A model generated the notes under the pieces. That model was not told the origin of the DNA, searched no databases, and saw nothing but the letters and a program-made list of their open reading frames with translations. A DNA stretch of 13,377 bases from Ruminococcus sp. UBA1780. GTDB lineage: Bacteria; Bacillota; Clostridia; Oscillospirales; Ruminococcaceae. The DNA lies in assembly GCA_002315235.1 (NCBI GenBank), contig DCGK01000123.1, positions 1-13,377 of the forward strand, given 5' to 3'. Positions 11,658 through 13,377 of this stretch are shown piece after piece (the stretch's first letter is position 1; each line of letters opens with the position of its first letter). A program made the position numbers and the translations under genes.

Positions 11658-13377
11658 ATGTCCAAAAAACCATTTTACATTACTACTCCTATATATTATC
11701 CGTCAGGAAATCCACATATAGGACACTGTTACACGACAGTAGCATGCGACTCAATTGCGCGTTACAAGAGAATGCAGGGCTACGATGTAATGTTCCTCAC
11801 AGGAACAGATGAACACGGTCTCAAAATAGAACAGAAGGCTGCGGAAAAAGGCATAACACCTCAGGAATATGTAGATGATATCGTAAAGATTTTCAAAAAT
11901 CTCTGGAGCTACATGAATATCAGCTATGACAGATATATCCGTACAACAGACGATTACCACATCGAATCAGTTCAGAAAATCTTCAGAGATCTCTACGACA
12001 AGGGTTATATCTACAAGGGCGAGTACTCAGGCAAGTACTGCACACCATGCGAAAGCTTCTGGACAGACTCACAGCTCGTTGACGGCAAATGCCCTGAATG
12101 CGGCCGTGAAGTAATCGAAGCAAAGGAAGAAGCATACTTCTTCAAAATGTCTCCTTTTGCAGAAAGAATCGAAAAACTTCTCACTGAAACTGACTACCTC
12201 AGACCAAAGACAAGAGCTACAGAGCTTGTAAACAACTTCATCAAGCCGGGCCTCGAGGATCTCTGTGTTTCAAGAACAACATTCAAGTGGGGTATTCCGG
12301 TTACATTTGACGACAAGCATGTCGTATATGTATGGATTGACGCCCTTTCAAACTATATTTCAGCTCTCGGATATGCAAACGGCAGATATACTGACTATGA
12401 CAAATTCTGGCCTGCAGATGTTCACATGGTTGCAAAGGACATCATGAGATTCCACGCAATCATCTGGCCGGCAATGCTCATGGCTCTCGATCTCCCTCTT
12501 CCGAAGCATCTCGCTGTTCACGGCTGGATTACATTCAACGGACAGAAGATGAGCAAGTCACTCGGCAATGTAGTTGATCCGTTTGTACTCGGCGAAAGAT
12601 ACGGCGCCGACTCAATCAGATACCATATTCTCCGTGAAATGGCACTCGGCGCTGACAGCTCATTCTCAAACGAAATAATGATAAATCGTATAAACTCTGA
12701 CCTTGCAAACGGACTTGGCAACCTGGTTTCAAGAACAGTTGCAATGGTTGACAAGTACTTCGGAGGTACTCTTCCTGCTGATAAAACTGCAGGTGAATTC
12801 GACGACGAACTTATCAGCATGGCTTCAGGCCTGAGAGCAAAGGTTGATGAATTTGTTGAAAACACTCAGCTCAACAATGCACTTGCTGAGATTTTCACTG
12901 TTGTGTCACGCGCAAACAAATACATCGACGAAACCGCTCCGTGGGTGCTCGCAAAGGATGAGGCAAACAAGCCAAGACTTGCATGCGTTCTTTACAACCT
13001 TCTCGAAGCAATCCGAATCTGCTCATCACTCCTCAGTGCATTCATGCCTACAACAATGCCGAAGGTATGGGAACAGATAGGCGCATCAGAAAGCGACGTT
13101 TCATATGAAAACGCTGCTGTATTCGGTGTTCTTCCTGCAGACGTAACAGTAAGAAAGGGTGAAGTACTCTTCCCTAGAATCGACGTTGACAAGGAAATCG
13201 AAGAACTTAACGCATTAATTCAGCAGAACGCTCCTGCAGCTGAGCCTGAAATTGAGGTTGAACCTCTTGAACCTGAAATTTCAATTGACGACTTCTTTAA
13301 AGCTGATCTCAGGGTTGCAAAGATTGTAAAATGCGAAAAGGTTAAGAAATCGAAGAAGCTTCTCTGCTCACAGCTTG
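11658..13377 (+). CDS. metG: Methionyl-tRNA synthetase (3' end outside window)
   Basis: Class I synthetase that charges tRNA-Met. The 573 visible residues run into the window edge. Signatures are HIGH (20-23, in NPHIGHCYTT), a zinc knuckle C128-x2-C131 and C145-x2-C148, the KMSKS loop (297-301, in GQKMSKSLGN) and the WIDALSNYISALG segment (226-238). After an acidic Pro/Glu linker (about 525-540) the start of the C-terminal Trbp111-like tRNA-binding domain is visible (DDFFKADLRVAKIVKCEKV, 544-562). GGAGGAGA 5-8 bases before the ATG at 11658 sets the start. It is transcribed from a consensus promoter and is separated from the other genes by orientation. Codons are noticeably biased to C-ending forms (CTC, TTC, ATC), consistent with high expression. 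Confidence 0.97.
   Translation, partial: MSKKPFYITTPIYYPSGNPHIGHCYTTVACDSIARYKRMQGYDVMFLTGTDEHGLKIEQKAAEKGITPQEYVDDIVKIFKNLWSYMNISYDRYIRTTDDYHIESVQKIFRDLYDKGYIYKGEYSGKYCTPCESFWTDSQLVDGKCPECGREVIEAKEEAYFFKMSPFAERIEKLLTETDYLRPKTRATELVNNFIKPGLEDLCVSRTTFKWGIPVTFDDKHVVYVWIDALSNYISALGYANGRYTDYDKFWPADVHMVAKDIMRFHAIIWPAMLMALDLPLPKHLAVHGWITFNGQKMSKSLGNVVDPFVLGERYGADSIRYHILREMALGADSSFSNEIMINRINSDLANGLGNLVSRTVAMVDKYFGGTLPADKTAGEFDDELISMASGLRAKVDEFVENTQLNNALAEIFTVVSRANKYIDETAPWVLAKDEANKPRLACVLYNLLEAIRICSSLLSAFMPTTMPKVWEQIGASESDVSYENAAVFGVLPADVTVRKGEVLFPRIDVDKEIEELNALIQQNAPAAEPEIEVEPLEPEISIDDFFKADLRVAKIVKCEKVKKSKKLLCSQL

Overview
The window looks like chromosomal DNA of an anaerobic Gram-positive bacterium of the class Clostridia, most like Ruminococcus / Oscillospiraceae. 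The reasons are moderate-to-low GC, strong AGGAGG-type ribosome binding sites, TTGACA/TATAAT-type promoters, a T-box leader on cysS, and the gene order recA-recX-rimO-pgsA. The genus is an inference. I see no tRNA, rRNA, insertion sequence, prophage gene or CRISPR array.

Layout. 1-628 (minus): N-terminal part of cysS, preceded by a T-box leader with a UGC (Cys) specifier and its own promoter. 1075-2551 (plus): an ECF-type sigma factor and an overlapping single-pass membrane anti-sigma candidate, with a possible ECF-type autoregulatory promoter in front and a terminator behind. 2668-4176 (minus): an alanine/glycine:cation symporter. 4338-8029 (minus): the tightly packed recA-recX-rimO-pgsA run (RecA, its modulator, the ribosomal S12 methylthiotransferase and phosphatidylglycerophosphate synthase). 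It has overlapping gene ends and a promoter plus a 26-bp dyad upstream of recA. 8210-9329 (minus): a small membrane-anchored, extremely acidic, Cys-containing protein and rsmE. 9473-10246 (minus): an unrecognised lipoprotein. 10285-10407 (minus): a compact transcription unit without a clear gene, which is a small-RNA or attenuator candidate. 10543-11409 (minus): a protein with tandem MshEN-like c-di-GMP-binding repeats and a CheX-like C-terminal part. 11658-end (plus): metG, running off the window.

Most of the window is housekeeping: two aminoacyl-tRNA synthetases, translation modification (RimO, RsmE), DNA repair and phospholipid synthesis. The less ordinary parts are (a) the sigma/anti-sigma pair, whose extracellular part resembles the IseA cell-wall-hydrolase-inhibitor fold by pattern; (b) the promoter-hairpin-pyrimidine tract-terminator unit at 10285-10442; (c) the MshEN/CheX-like fusion; (d) the acidic Cys-rich membrane protein; and (e) the recA control region, which lacks a GAAC-N4-GTTC LexA box but carries a different dyad. 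None is proven to be a new system. The sRNA-like unit and the MshEN/CheX-like protein deserve the first checks.
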